Below, in pieces: positions 1-8,809 of a stretch of DNA of 64,000 nucleotides. The position numbers and the translations under genes are program-made. The DNA is taken from contig NZ_QJTD01000001.1 of the NCBI RefSeq assembly GCF_003217215.1, forward strand, positions 496,001 through 560,000, in the 5' to 3' direction. The notes under the pieces were generated by a model. The model did no database searches. It saw only the letters and a list, made by a program, of their open reading frames with translations, and had not been told where the DNA came from. Position 1 is the stretch's first letter; each line of letters starts with the position of its first letter. This DNA comes from Winogradskyella epiphytica. Lineage in GTDB: Bacteria > Bacteroidota > Bacteroidia > Flavobacteriales > Flavobacteriaceae.

Positions 1-1156
1 GGCAGATATCGTTATCTCGATGCTACCAGCACGTTTTCATATAGAAGTTGCTAAAGATTGTATTACCTATAAAAAGAATATGGTCACAGCTTCCTATGTG
101 AGCCCAGAAATGCAAGCTTTAGACGAGGATGCAAAAGCCAACAACCTCATCTTTATGAATGAAATCGGTGTGGATCCTGGTATAGACCACATGAGTGCAA
201 TGCACGTCATTGATCGCATTAGAGATAAAGGAGGTAAAATGATTTTGTTTGAATCCTTTACCGGTGGTTTAGTAGCTCCTGAAAGCGACAATAATCTTTG
301 GAACTATAAATTTACGTGGAACCCAAGAAACGTAGTTGTTGCTGGACAAGGCGGTGCTGCAAAATTCTTACAAGAAAATCAATTTAAGTACATTCCATAT
401 AACCGTTTATTTAGACGAACTGAATTTTTAGATGTGGAAGGTTTTGGTCGTTTTGAAGGTTATGCCAACAGGGATTCCTTGAAATATCAAGAAGTGTACG
501 GCTTAGACAATGTTAAAACTTTATATCGCGGCACAATTAGACGTGTAGGCTTTAGTAGAGCTTGGAATGCTTTTGTTCAATTAGGAATGACAGACGACAG
601 CTACACTATTGACGATAGTAAAAACATGAGTTATCGTGATTTTGTTAATGCGTTTCTACCTTATAGTCCAACAGATTCTGTTGAATTAAAATTTAGACAT
701 GCTTTAAAAATTGACCAAGACGACATGGTTTGGGAAAAATTTGTAGAGCTTGATATTTTCAACGATGATAAAATGGTGGAGTTAGATAAAGCAACTCCAG
801 CTCAAATTCTTCAGAAGATTCTTATGGACAGTTGGACATTAGATCAAGAAGATAAAGACATGATTGTGATGTATCATAAATTCGGCTATGAACTTGATGG
901 CAAAAAACATCAAATCGACGCCACGATGGTAACTCTTGGTAAGGATCAAACTTACACTGCTATGTCTAAAACAGTAGGATTACCAGTTGCTATTGCGACC
1001 TTAGCTATTTTAAATGGTAAAATAAAAACGCCTGGTGTTCAAATTCCAATTACAAAAGAAGTATACACACCTATTTTGAAAGAGTTAGAATCTCATGATG
1101 TAATCTTCAAGGAATACGAAGTCCCATACTTAGGTTATAATCCATTAAGTATATAG
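1..1156 (+). CDS. Saccharopine dehydrogenase family protein (5' end outside window)
   Basis: Probable saccharopine dehydrogenase (glutamate-forming, LYS9/LysDH type), which acts on saccharopine in lysine catabolism in the cytosol. The reading frame is open from the first bases of the window (residues ADIVIS precede the first Met at 20), so the N-terminal NAD(P)-binding Rossmann part is cut off. What remains is the end of that fold and the large substrate-binding domain, with the family-typical stretch MNEIGVDPGIDHMSAM followed by the FESFTGGL segment. The C-terminus (LGYNPLSI) looks intact. A terminator follows at 1184-1212 and an Lrp-type regulator gene lies 86 bp downstream in the same direction, which fits amino-acid-responsive control, although that link is inferred. 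The family call is secure. The exact substrate direction cannot be read from the sequence. Confidence 0.85.
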   Translation, partial: ADIVISMLPARFHIEVAKDCITYKKNMVTASYVSPEMQALDEDAKANNLIFMNEIGVDPGIDHMSAMHVIDRIRDKGGKMILFESFTGGLVAPESDNNLWNYKFTWNPRNVVVAGQGGAAKFLQENQFKYIPYNRLFRRTEFLDVEGFGRFEGYANRDSLKYQEVYGLDNVKTLYRGTIRRVGFSRAWNAFVQLGMTDDSYTIDDSKNMSYRDFVNAFLPYSPTDSVELKFRHALKIDQDDMVWEKFVELDIFNDDKMVELDKATPAQILQKILMDSWTLDQEDKDMIVMYHKFGYELDGKKHQIDATMVTLGKDQTYTAMSKTVGLPVAIATLAILNGKIKTPGVQIPITKEVYTPILKELESHDVIFKEYEVPYLGYNPLSI

Positions 1157-1183
1157 ACCAGTTAATAATTAGATAAATATTAT

Positions 1184-1212
1184 AAAGCGTTTCAAATTGA
1201 AACGCTTTTTTT
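1184..1212 (+). terminator. Rho-independent terminator after saccharopine dehydrogenase
   Basis: The arms AAAGCGTTTCAA and TTGAAACGCTTT form a near-perfect stem with a very short loop and are followed by a T run. It sits 28 bp after the stop codon of the saccharopine dehydrogenase and before the Lrp gene, so the two are probably separate transcripts. Confidence 0.85.
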
Positions 1213-1242
1213 ATCTTTAACTTTCAATCTAATAGATTAATT

Positions 1243-1713
1243 ATGAAAGTTAAGGACAACGGTATTCACATTGACGGAATTGATAAGAAAATTTTACGCG
1301 CTCTTATGGAAGACGCTAGAACGCCAATTCTAGAAATAGCTCGTAATGTTGGAATTTCTGGAGCCGCTATACATCAACGATTGAAAAAACTGGAAAAATC
1401 TGGTCTTTTAGCAGGTTCTAAATTTATCCTCAATCCAAAAGCCTTAGGCTATACAACAATGGCATTTGTTGGTATTTATTTAGACAAAGCCATGAGTAAT
1501 CCTGAAGCTGTAAAACAATTACAAAAGATTCCCGAAGTGATAGAATGTCATTACACCACAGGGAATTGGTCTATTTTTATCAAGATTCTATGTAAGGACA
1601 ATGAGCATTTGATGCATGTTTTGAATTCTGAAATACAAAGCATAAAAGGAGTTTCAAGAACCGAAACTTTTATCTCATTACAAGAACAGATCAATCGTCA
1701 GATTAAGCTATAG
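1243..1713 (+). CDS. Lrp/AsnC family transcriptional regulator
   Basis: Feast/famine DNA-binding regulator of 156 residues, the usual length. An N-terminal winged helix-turn-helix spans about residues 13-62 (IDKKILRALMEDAR, then IARNVGISGAAIHQRLKKLE), and a C-terminal RAM/ligand-binding domain spans about residues 70-150 (AFVGIYLD, IPEVIECHYTTGNWSIFIK). Members bind amino acids and control amino-acid metabolism. The adjacent saccharopine dehydrogenase makes lysine or a branched-chain amino acid a reasonable ligand guess, but nothing in the sequence fixes it. The ATG start directly precedes the conserved DNA-binding domain. Confidence 0.9.
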   Translation: MKVKDNGIHIDGIDKKILRALMEDARTPILEIARNVGISGAAIHQRLKKLEKSGLLAGSKFILNPKALGYTTMAFVGIYLDKAMSNPEAVKQLQKIPEVIECHYTTGNWSIFIKILCKDNEHLMHVLNSEIQSIKGVSRTETFISLQEQINRQIKL

Positions 1714-1719
1714 AACAAT

Positions 1720-1747
1720 AAAAGCACTCCTTTAAAAGAATGCTTTT
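1720..1747. terminator. Bidirectional terminator between lrp-type gene and tas-like gene
   Basis: AAAAGCA and TGCTTTT arms with an imperfect inner stem lie between two convergent genes. There is an A run on one side and a T run on the other, so it can serve both directions. Confidence 0.6.
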
Positions 1748-1750
1748 TAT

Positions 1751-2788
1751 TTACGGTGCTGGATTTGGGATCTCAGCATGAACTTCATTGATAGCTTTAA
1801 GAACTTCATCCGATAAGGAGACATTAGTACTATCTATATTTTCCTTTAATTGATCAATAGCTGTAGCACCAATGATTGTACTTGTCACAAAAGGTCTTTG
1901 TGTTACAAATGCCAAGGCCATTTGAGCAAAACTCAAATTATTCACTTCTGCAATTTTCATATAACGCTTCGTAGCTTCTGTAGACTGTGGACTACTGTAA
2001 CGCGTATATCTATTAAATAAATTTAGTCGTGATCTATCATTTGCGGTTCCTTTGAGATATTTCCCAGACAAAACTCCAAATGCCATTGGCGAGTACGCCA
2101 ATAAACCAATATTTTCCCTGTGCGCCACTTCAGCTAAATCACCTTCAAATAATCTATTTAATAAGGAATAGGCATTTTGAATGGTAATCATTCGAGGTAA
2201 GTTATGCTTCTCGTGTTCCTCTAAATAGCGCATGGTTCCCCAAGCTTTTTCATTAGAAATTCCAACGTGTCTAATTTTTCCTGATTTTATAATGCCGTCT
2301 AAGCTGTGAAGGATATCATTAAAATTGTCCTCCCATTGGTCATTTTCATCAATCGAATAATCTCGTATCCCAAAAGTATTAGTTGTACGTTCCGGCCAAT
2401 GGAGTTGATACAAATCTATATAATCCGTTTTTAATCGTTTTAAACTATGGTTTACAGCATCGTTCAATGCTTCTTTACTAAAACCATTCGTTCTGATATG
2501 AGCTGTATAATCTCCCGTACCCGCAATTTTTGTTGCTAATACAACTTTATCTCTTTGCCCAGTTTTCTCAAACCAATTTCCTATAATACGTTCTGTTTCC
2601 GCATAGGTTTTTTCTTCCGCAGGAACAGGATAGAGCTCAGCACAATCGAAGAAATTGATGCCACTATCTAAGGCTAAATCCATTTGAGTGAAACCTTCAT
2701 CTTGGGTGTTTTGATTTCCCCAAGTCATGGTACCAAGGCATAATTTACTAACTTTTATATCTGTATTCGGTAATGTTGTGTATTTCAT
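1751..2788 (-). CDS. Tas-like NADP(H)-dependent aldo/keto reductase
   Basis: Aldo/keto reductase of 345 residues, nearly the same length as E. coli Tas (346 by memory). It follows Tas along its length: the start MKYTTLPNTDIKVSKLCLGTM, the catalytic Tyr region AELYPVPAEEKTYAET, the Lys region TKIAG, QLHWPERTTNTFG, and the YSLLNR segment before the cofactor-binding C-terminus ending IPNPAP (Tas ends YPAP). Such enzymes reduce carbonyl compounds with NADPH in the cytosol; the physiological substrate is unknown. It is convergent with the Lrp gene. The upstream gap to the OmpA-like gene holds two short palindromic repeats and a terminator, so it is probably transcribed alone. Confidence 0.88.
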   Translation of the reverse strand: MKYTTLPNTDIKVSKLCLGTMTWGNQNTQDEGFTQMDLALDSGINFFDCAELYPVPAEEKTYAETERIIGNWFEKTGQRDKVVLATKIAGTGDYTAHIRTNGFSKEALNDAVNHSLKRLKTDYIDLYQLHWPERTTNTFGIRDYSIDENDQWEDNFNDILHSLDGIIKSGKIRHVGISNEKAWGTMRYLEEHEKHNLPRMITIQNAYSLLNRLFEGDLAEVAHRENIGLLAYSPMAFGVLSGKYLKGTANDRSRLNLFNRYTRYSSPQSTEATKRYMKIAEVNNLSFAQMALAFVTQRPFVTSTIIGATAIDQLKENIDSTNVSLSDEVLKAINEVHAEIPNPAP

Positions 2789-2794
2789 CTTTAG

Positions 2795-2812
2795 TTCCTG
2801 CGAACACAGGAA
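2795..2812. repeat. Short palindromic repeat (TTCCTG...CAGGAA), copy 1
   Basis: The palindrome TTCCTG-CGAACA-CAGGAA lies just upstream of the tas-like start. The same palindrome with a different spacer recurs at 2938-2957. The pair flanks the ompA-side terminator. It looks like a dispersed REP-type element, but only two copies were noticed in this window. Confidence 0.5.
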
Positions 2813-2888
2813 TCCCTTTTAATTAAACTTAATTTTAGAGACTTCTCGACTAAGCTCAAAGTAATAGTTGATACATGCAAAAATAAGA

Positions 2889-2921
2889 AGACCTCAAAGG
2901 TTATAATAAATTTTGAGGTCT
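2889..2921 (-). terminator. Rho-independent terminator of the OmpA-like gene
   Basis: Inverted repeat AGACCTCAAA...TTTTGAGGTCT with a 12-base loop. On the minus strand it is followed by a T-rich stretch, 40 bp after the stop codon of the OmpA-like lipoprotein gene. Confidence 0.75.
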
Positions 2922-2937
2922 AAATTCTATTTACAAG

Positions 2938-2957
2938 ATTCCTGCCTTCACAGGAAT
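2938..2957. repeat. Short palindromic repeat (ATTCCTG...CAGGAAT), copy 2
   Basis: ATTCCTG-CCTTCA-CAGGAAT is a perfect 7-bp palindrome with a 6-base spacer, placed immediately after the OmpA-like stop codon. It shares its arms with the copy at 2795-2812. Confidence 0.5.
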
Positions 2958-2960
2958 TTG

Positions 2961-3920
2961 TTAAATCTCATTCAATAATCTTGAAATCTCATCTAACTTA
3001 GGCGTTAAAATCACTTCAATTCTTCTGTTTTTAGCTCTACCTTCAGCAGTATCATTAGTAGCAATTGGCGCATACTCTCCTCTTCCGGCTGCTGTTAAGT
3101 TTTCTGGATTAATAGCTGCATTTTCTCTTAAAATGTTCACGATAGATGTCGCGCGTTTTGCAGATAAATCCCAGTTCCCACTTAATTGTGCATTTCCATT
3201 ATATGGCACATTATCAGTGTGTCCTTCAATTAAAACAGATATTTCTGGGTTTTCAGCTAAAACACTTCCCAATTGCTTTACAGCTTGTTTTCCCTGAGTT
3301 CCCACATACCAACTTCCAGATTCGAACAACAATTTGTTCTCCATAGAAATATAAACTTTTCCATTGCGCTGTTCAACCGTAAGTCCTTTGCCTTCAAAAT
3401 TAGTTAATGCTTTAGAGATTGCGTCTTTAAGCTTGTTCATCTCAGCATCTTTAGAAGCAATTACATTTTCTAGTTCAGCAACTCGTTGGGAGCGACTTTC
3501 TAATTCTTGTTTCAAAGTTTTTAAACGTTCGTTTTCTGTCGCTAATGCTTGTTCTTTAGCTTCTAATTGCGCTAAAAGTTCTCTATTCTTCTGTGAGTTT
3601 TTTGCAATTGCCGCCGAACTATTTTCTTCTAAAGCATTATAAGACGCCTTTAAGTTTTCAAGATTTGTTTTAGCCGCTGCATAATCGGACTGTAGCTTAT
3701 CTCGCTCTGCAATAGCCGAATCATAAGACGACTGCAAACGATCTAAATTATTACTCAGGGAAGAATTTCGCTTATACAATTCATCTACTTCTTCAGATAA
3801 GTTTCGATTTTCTTTTTTTGCATTTGCGTATTTATCCTCCATTTCTGTGTAAAGCTTTTTGGAAACACAGGAGGTGAATAATGTGATAGTCAATACTAAT
3901 AATGAAATTCTTTTTATCAT
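2961..3920 (-). CDS. OmpA family lipoprotein with coiled coil
   Basis: Predicted outer-membrane lipoprotein that anchors the envelope to peptidoglycan. Residues 1-18 form a lipoprotein signal with the lipobox LFTSC (Cys18). Residues about 22-175 are a long coiled coil rich in Glu, Lys, Asn and Ala. Residues about 195-315 form an OmpA C-terminal peptidoglycan-binding domain, with LIEGHTDNVPY, LSAKRATSIVN and GRAKNRRIEVIL. There is no beta-barrel, so this is the Pal/OmpA-like soluble type with a helical spacer. It ends at its own terminator (2889-2921) and is followed upstream by xthA on the same strand, 54 bp away. Confidence 0.9.
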   Translation of the reverse strand: MIKRISLLVLTITLFTSCVSKKLYTEMEDKYANAKKENRNLSEEVDELYKRNSSLSNNLDRLQSSYDSAIAERDKLQSDYAAAKTNLENLKASYNALEENSSAAIAKNSQKNRELLAQLEAKEQALATENERLKTLKQELESRSQRVAELENVIASKDAEMNKLKDAISKALTNFEGKGLTVEQRNGKVYISMENKLLFESGSWYVGTQGKQAVKQLGSVLAENPEISVLIEGHTDNVPYNGNAQLSGNWDLSAKRATSIVNILRENAAINPENLTAAGRGEYAPIATNDTAEGRAKNRRIEVILTPKLDEISRLLNEI

Positions 3921-3974
3921 GATCTAATTAATAAGATGTTCTTGTTTATAATTCAGTTTCGGGTTAAGTTTCAA

Positions 3975-4736
3975 TTAAATATCCAATTCCAATAAAATTG
4001 GACAGTGGTCACTATGAACGGCTTCAGTGAGTATAACGCTGCGTTTGATTTTTTCTTGTAAAGGTTCACTCACCATTGCATAATCTAAACGCCAACCTTT
4101 ATTATTGGCTCTAGAATTCGCTCTGTAGCTCCACCATGAAAATTCTTGACGTTCTGGATGCAGATGTCTGAAACTATCAACAAATCCACTATCAATAAAC
4201 TCTCCAAGCCACTCACGTTCTTCTGGTAAAAATCCAGAAACACCTTTCATTTTTGGATTGTGAATATCAATTTCTTCATGACAAATATTATAATCGCCAC
4301 AAACCACAAGATTTGGAAATTCTGATCGAAGCTCATTTAAATACTCATAAATGAGATTCATATATTCAAATTTATGTGATAAACGCGCATCGTTAGTTCC
4401 TGAAGGTAAATACATACTCATTATAGAAACCTCATCATAATCAACTCTAAGATTTCGTCCTTCAAAATCCATGGATTCTATTCCTGTACCATATTCAACA
4501 TGATTAGGTTCTTTTTTACATAAAATAGCGACACCACTATAGCCTTTTTTCTGAGCGCTAAACCAATAATTATAGTGATATCCAGCTTCTTTAAACAAAT
4601 CAAGATCGAGCTGATCTTCCATAGCTTTTATTTCTTGTAGACAAATAACGTCTGGAGCTGTTGCTTTTAACCAATCAATAAAACCTTTATTTATAGCGGC
4701 TCTGATGCCGTTTACGTTATATGATGCAATTTTCAT
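3975..4736 (-). CDS. xthA: Exodeoxyribonuclease III
   Basis: AP endonuclease and 3'-5' exonuclease of base-excision repair, 253 residues. The exonuclease-endonuclease-phosphatase fold is evident from MKIASYNVNGIRA (Asn7), CLQEIKA (Glu35, metal binding), VVCGDYNICH, the WSYRANSRANNKGWRLDY DNA-contact region and the terminal SDHCPI (Asp243-His244 catalytic pair). The ATG start is the family-typical N-terminus. It shares its strand with the OmpA-like gene but has no obvious functional link to it. Confidence 0.93.
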   Translation of the reverse strand: MKIASYNVNGIRAAINKGFIDWLKATAPDVICLQEIKAMEDQLDLDLFKEAGYHYNYWFSAQKKGYSGVAILCKKEPNHVEYGTGIESMDFEGRNLRVDYDEVSIMSMYLPSGTNDARLSHKFEYMNLIYEYLNELRSEFPNLVVCGDYNICHEEIDIHNPKMKGVSGFLPEEREWLGEFIDSGFVDSFRHLHPERQEFSWWSYRANSRANNKGWRLDYAMVSEPLQEKIKRSVILTEAVHSDHCPILLELDI

Positions 4737-4870
4737 ATTTGAATTCTTGTGTTTTAGCGAAAATAAATAATACCCTACTTTTACACTATTAATTTAAGTA
4801 TGATTTAACGAATATATCTCGTCGTACTTAAGCATAAAATATTTAGAGCTTTCCGCAGTTATTATTCTAC

Positions 4871-7800
4871 ATGAAAAACGCAGTCCTTTTTCTATTTTTT
4901 CTATTATCATTTTTGGGTTTTTCTCAAGAACAGAATAGTAATTTTAGAATAAAAAAAGTTGCGGTTAAAGATTCCATTCGGATTGATTCGGTGAGTATTA
5001 ATCCTTCGCGATTTCTAATTAAGTCGATAGAGAATACCATCATAGATTCCACTTTATATTCAGTAGATTTTGCCAAGGCCATTTTACATTTCAAGCAACC
5101 AATTAATCTAGACACCATTCAAGTTGAATACCTACGCTATCCCAACTTTTTAACCAAGGTTTACAAACAGTTAGACGATGATGTAATTATTGAGCGCTCC
5201 TCGGAGTTTCAGCGCTTTTATCAACTTCAAAATACGACGTCGAAAATAAACTATACGCCTTTTGATGGTTTAACGACCTCTGGAAGTATTTCTCGAGGTG
5301 TCACTATTGGAAATAATCAAAACTCCGTTTTAAATAGCGAACTGGATTTACAGATATCAGGAAAACTGAGTGATAAAGTATCTTTACGAGCCTCCATACA
5401 AGACGCGAATATTCCCTTGCAAGAAAGTGGTTACTCTCAACGATTAGATGAATTTGACCAAGTTTTTATTGAATTGTTTAGTGACGATTGGAATATACGA
5501 GCTGGCGATATAGACTTGGTAAATAACAACAGCTATTTTGCCAACTTTTCTAAACGTGTGCAAGGCTTATTAGTGAATGCTAATTTGAGCGAAAAAACCT
5601 CGGCATTTGCTTCAGGTGCTTTGGTTCGCGGACAATTTACAACCACTCAATTTACAGCACAAGAAGGAAATCAAGGACCTTATAAGTTACGTGGCCAGAA
5701 TAATGAATTGTATGTTCTTGTGGTTTCTGGTAGTGAAACGGTATATGTCAACGGCGTGCCTTTAACACGTGGTGAAAACAATGATTATATTATAGATTAT
5801 AATGCAGGTGAAATTATATTCAATTCCACATTTCCTATCACTTCTGAAATGCGAATCACCGTCGATTACCAATTTAGTGAACGGAAATATTCAAGATTTA
5901 CCGTTTTTGGAGGCGCGCAATATGATACCGAAAAACTAAAAATGAATATTTCAATATATTCTGAATCTGATGCAAAAAATCAACCCTTACAACAAAACCT
6001 ATCCACTGAACAAACGCAGATTCTAGCTGATGCAGGTGATAATCGGGATTTGATGGTGGCGCCTTCTGCAACAGCACAATCCTATTCTGAAAACCGAATT
6101 TTATACAAAAAGGAATTTATTGGAACTGAAGAGATCTTTGTGTTTTCAAATAATCCACAAGACGAATTATACAGTGTTAAGTTCTCCTTGGTCGGTGCAA
6201 ATCAAGGAAATTATGTGTTGAGCAATTCAAATGCCATCAGTAATATTTTTGAATACGTTGCACCAATATCAGGAGTTCCACAAGGTAATTATGACCCCAT
6301 TATTCAACTCGTTGCGCCTGAACGATTACAAATTGCAGTGATTAATGGCGCCTATAAACCTTCTGAAAGAACAGATGTCTTTTTTGAATTAGCAGGTAGC
6401 AAAAAGGACAGTAATTTATTTTCAACTTTAGATGATGAGAATAATGATGGCTATGCCGGTAAATTAACTTTAAATCAAAACATCATTCAATCCGACAGTC
6501 TTTGGAATTTATCAGCTTCAGTGGATACGGATTTTATTCAAAAGAACTTTAATACCATTCAACGCTTGTATCGCGCTGAATTCAATCGAGATTGGAATTT
6601 GGACACCACTGAAAATCAACCCGAAAATATTAATAGAGCCAACCAGTTGTTGATCAATTCAGGACTTCGACTATCACATTCCAAAAAGGGCTATGCCACC
6701 TACAATTTTGAGCATTTAAACTATTCAGAGCAATTTAACGGTAACCGTCATCATGTAATGACCAACCTGCGTCTAGGTGATTTCAGAATATTTTCAAATT
6801 CAAGTCTGTTAAATAATGAAAGTTCTATTAATCGCTCTACGTTTTTACGTTCATTTAATCGCATAGTTTATGGTAAAAACAACAAATGGACAGGTGTGAA
6901 ATTTTCTACTGAAGACAACGAACAACGCGTGATTTCAACGGATTCACTTACGCCTTTAAGTCAAAAATTCAAGGCTTACGAAGCTTTTGTAGGTATTGGA
7001 GATAGCACTAAAGTTTTTGCTGAAGTAGGTTATATAAAACGTTTTAATGATAGTTTACGAAACAACTCATTAGCCCGCGTCAATAATTCAAACACCTATT
7101 ATTTAAAGTCACGATTAATTCAAAATAAAAATACTAACCTTCAACTTTTCGTAAATTATAGAGATTTAAAATCAGAAGACAACACCATTGAAGACGAACA
7201 GAGTTTAAACAGTCGATTACACTACAGTCAAAAATTATTCAACAATCTGATTATTTGGAACACGAGTTTTGAGACCAACTCAGGAACCTTACCACAGCAA
7301 GATTTTACCTATGTAGAGGTTGAAGCTGGGCAAGGTGCATATACTTGGATAGATTATAACGACAATGGAATTCAAGAATTAAACGAATTTGAAGTTGCGC
7401 AATTTGCTGATCAAGGCAGTTATATTAGAGTGCTTTTACCTAATCAAATTTTTATACGAACGCATCAAAACCGATTAAGTCAGACCCTAACATTCAATCC
7501 GCAACAATGGAGTACTTCAGAAAATAAAACCGAGAAATTCTTTTCACATTTTTACAATCAGTTGTCATATTTAATCGATAGAAAAATAAAACGTGAAGGA
7601 AATAATTTCAACCTCAACCCATTTAAAGAGGATGAAGACAATCAGCTAGCCTTAAATAATAGTGTTCGGAATGTATTGTTTTTTAATCGTGGAAAACAAC
7701 GATATACAACCTCTTATACTTTCCTTACTAATACGAGTCGGAATTTATTGTCTATTGGATTTCAAGAAAATAAATTAACCAATCATCAATTGAACTTCAC

Positions 7801-8296
7801 GCATAAATTTGCAGTGAATTGGTTAGCAAATGCTCTTACTAGTTTTGGAGTCAACGAAAGTCTAAGTGAAAATTTTTCTAACCGAAATTTCAATATTAAC
7901 GAAGCTCGATTTCAGCCTAAATTATCCTATCTATTTAACGAAAGTGCACAGTTCGATGTGTTTTATCAATACACTTCAAAGGACAATTCAATTGGAAGCT
8001 TAGAATCTTTAGTTCAGAATAATTACGGCTTATCCTTCACTTATAATAATACTCAAAAGGTAGCATTGACAGGCGAGTTCAATATTTTTCAAAATGAATT
8101 TGAAGGCAATGCTAATTCACCTGTAGCTTATCAAATGCTCGAAGGTTTGCAACCAGGAAAAAACTTTACTTGGAGTTTATTAGCGCAAAAGAAGTTGACT
8201 AAATATTTAGACCTGAATTTGAATTATTTTGGACGAAAAACAGAAACTTCTAAAACCATTCATACCGGAACTATTCAACTAAAAGCCTATTTTTAA
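4871..8296 (+). CDS. Large outer-membrane beta-rich protein of unknown function
   Basis: A 1141-residue exported protein that I do not recognise by name. Residues 1-18 are a signal peptide (MKNAVLFLFFLLSFLGFSQ). Most of the chain is alternating polar/aromatic beta strands of outer-membrane barrel character, and the last residue is Phe (LKAYF), as in barrel proteins inserted by the Bam complex. Around residues 290-330 is a motif, SETVYVNGVPLTRGENND then YIIDYNAGEIIF, that resembles a phrase I associate with large Bacteroidota surface and translocon proteins such as SprA. That likeness is from memory and does not establish function. It lies alone between divergent xthA and the metal-efflux genes. 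A porin, secretion or biogenesis role is possible. Confidence 0.65.
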   Translation: MKNAVLFLFFLLSFLGFSQEQNSNFRIKKVAVKDSIRIDSVSINPSRFLIKSIENTIIDSTLYSVDFAKAILHFKQPINLDTIQVEYLRYPNFLTKVYKQLDDDVIIERSSEFQRFYQLQNTTSKINYTPFDGLTTSGSISRGVTIGNNQNSVLNSELDLQISGKLSDKVSLRASIQDANIPLQESGYSQRLDEFDQVFIELFSDDWNIRAGDIDLVNNNSYFANFSKRVQGLLVNANLSEKTSAFASGALVRGQFTTTQFTAQEGNQGPYKLRGQNNELYVLVVSGSETVYVNGVPLTRGENNDYIIDYNAGEIIFNSTFPITSEMRITVDYQFSERKYSRFTVFGGAQYDTEKLKMNISIYSESDAKNQPLQQNLSTEQTQILADAGDNRDLMVAPSATAQSYSENRILYKKEFIGTEEIFVFSNNPQDELYSVKFSLVGANQGNYVLSNSNAISNIFEYVAPISGVPQGNYDPIIQLVAPERLQIAVINGAYKPSERTDVFFELAGSKKDSNLFSTLDDENNDGYAGKLTLNQNIIQSDSLWNLSASVDTDFIQKNFNTIQRLYRAEFNRDWNLDTTENQPENINRANQLLINSGLRLSHSKKGYATYNFEHLNYSEQFNGNRHHVMTNLRLGDFRIFSNSSLLNNESSINRSTFLRSFNRIVYGKNNKWTGVKFSTEDNEQRVISTDSLTPLSQKFKAYEAFVGIGDSTKVFAEVGYIKRFNDSLRNNSLARVNNSNTYYLKSRLIQNKNTNLQLFVNYRDLKSEDNTIEDEQSLNSRLHYSQKLFNNLIIWNTSFETNSGTLPQQDFTYVEVEAGQGAYTWIDYNDNGIQELNEFEVAQFADQGSYIRVLLPNQIFIRTHQNRLSQTLTFNPQQWSTSENKTEKFFSHFYNQLSYLIDRKIKREGNNFNLNPFKEDEDNQLALNNSVRNVLFFNRGKQRYTTSYTFLTNTSRNLLSIGFQENKLTNHQLNFTHKFAVNWLANALTSFGVNESLSENFSNRNFNINEARFQPKLSYLFNESAQFDVFYQYTSKDNSIGSLESLVQNNYGLSFTYNNTQKVALTGEFNIFQNEFEGNANSPVAYQMLEGLQPGKNFTWSLLAQKKLTKYLDLNLNYFGRKTETSKTIHTGTIQLKAYF

Positions 8297-8354
8297 GCTA
8301 TGTGACATTTATCACATTTAGTACTTTCTAAAATTTGTATATTCGTAGCAAATT

Positions 8355-8744
8355 ATGAGAAAACTATTAGCTTTATCATATTCATTTTTGATACTTATAC
8401 AAAGTTTCAATATCGGCTTAGAGGACCTTTCTAAGTTCGGCATATTATTGGAACATGCCGAGTATCATAAGGAAATGTATGGTGACAGTTTTTTCGAATT
8501 TATAGCAGAGCATTATGGTGATGCGGAAGTCGAGCATAAAACTGATCATGATGAGCACCAAGATTTACCTTTTAAAGATGCCCATCAACTATGTTCTCAT
8601 ATCAGCACAGCTTTTATAAATCCTATAATTTCTTTTGAATTCTTACATCACGAATTTATAAGCATTCCATTCAATTTTTTCTACACTGATTCTCATACTA
8701 ATTTTGAGAAACCTTCTATTTTTCAACCACCAAAACACGCATAA
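8355..8744 (+). CDS. Small His-rich exported protein of the metal-efflux locus
   Basis: A 129-residue hypothetical protein. An N-terminal hydrophobic stretch (about residues 3-20) suggests export or membrane anchoring. The rest is rich in His, Asp and Glu, with HAEYH, EHYGDAEVEH, TDHDEH, AHQLCSH and LHHEF, a pattern suited to binding divalent metal. It lies 65 bp upstream of the RND pump gene in the same direction. In flavobacteria a small protein of this kind often precedes CusA/CzcA-like genes (from memory), so a metal-sensing or periplasmic metal-carrying role is a reasonable inference. No catalytic motif is visible. Confidence 0.7.
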   Translation: MRKLLALSYSFLILIQSFNIGLEDLSKFGILLEHAEYHKEMYGDSFFEFIAEHYGDAEVEHKTDHDEHQDLPFKDAHQLCSHISTAFINPIISFEFLHHEFISIPFNFFYTDSHTNFEKPSIFQPPKHA

Positions 8745-8809
8745 TTCACTTTAGACTATACTCCTGGTTCTATTTAATCAGGCCAATATTATTTCCTAAT
8801 TTTTGAATT

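Noticed and set aside
3364..3642. Plus-strand ORF of 92 residues inside the OmpA-like gene
   Set aside because: It lies wholly within the coiled-coil coding region of a well-supported gene on the other strand; its Ser/Ala-rich content is the complement of that coiled coil.
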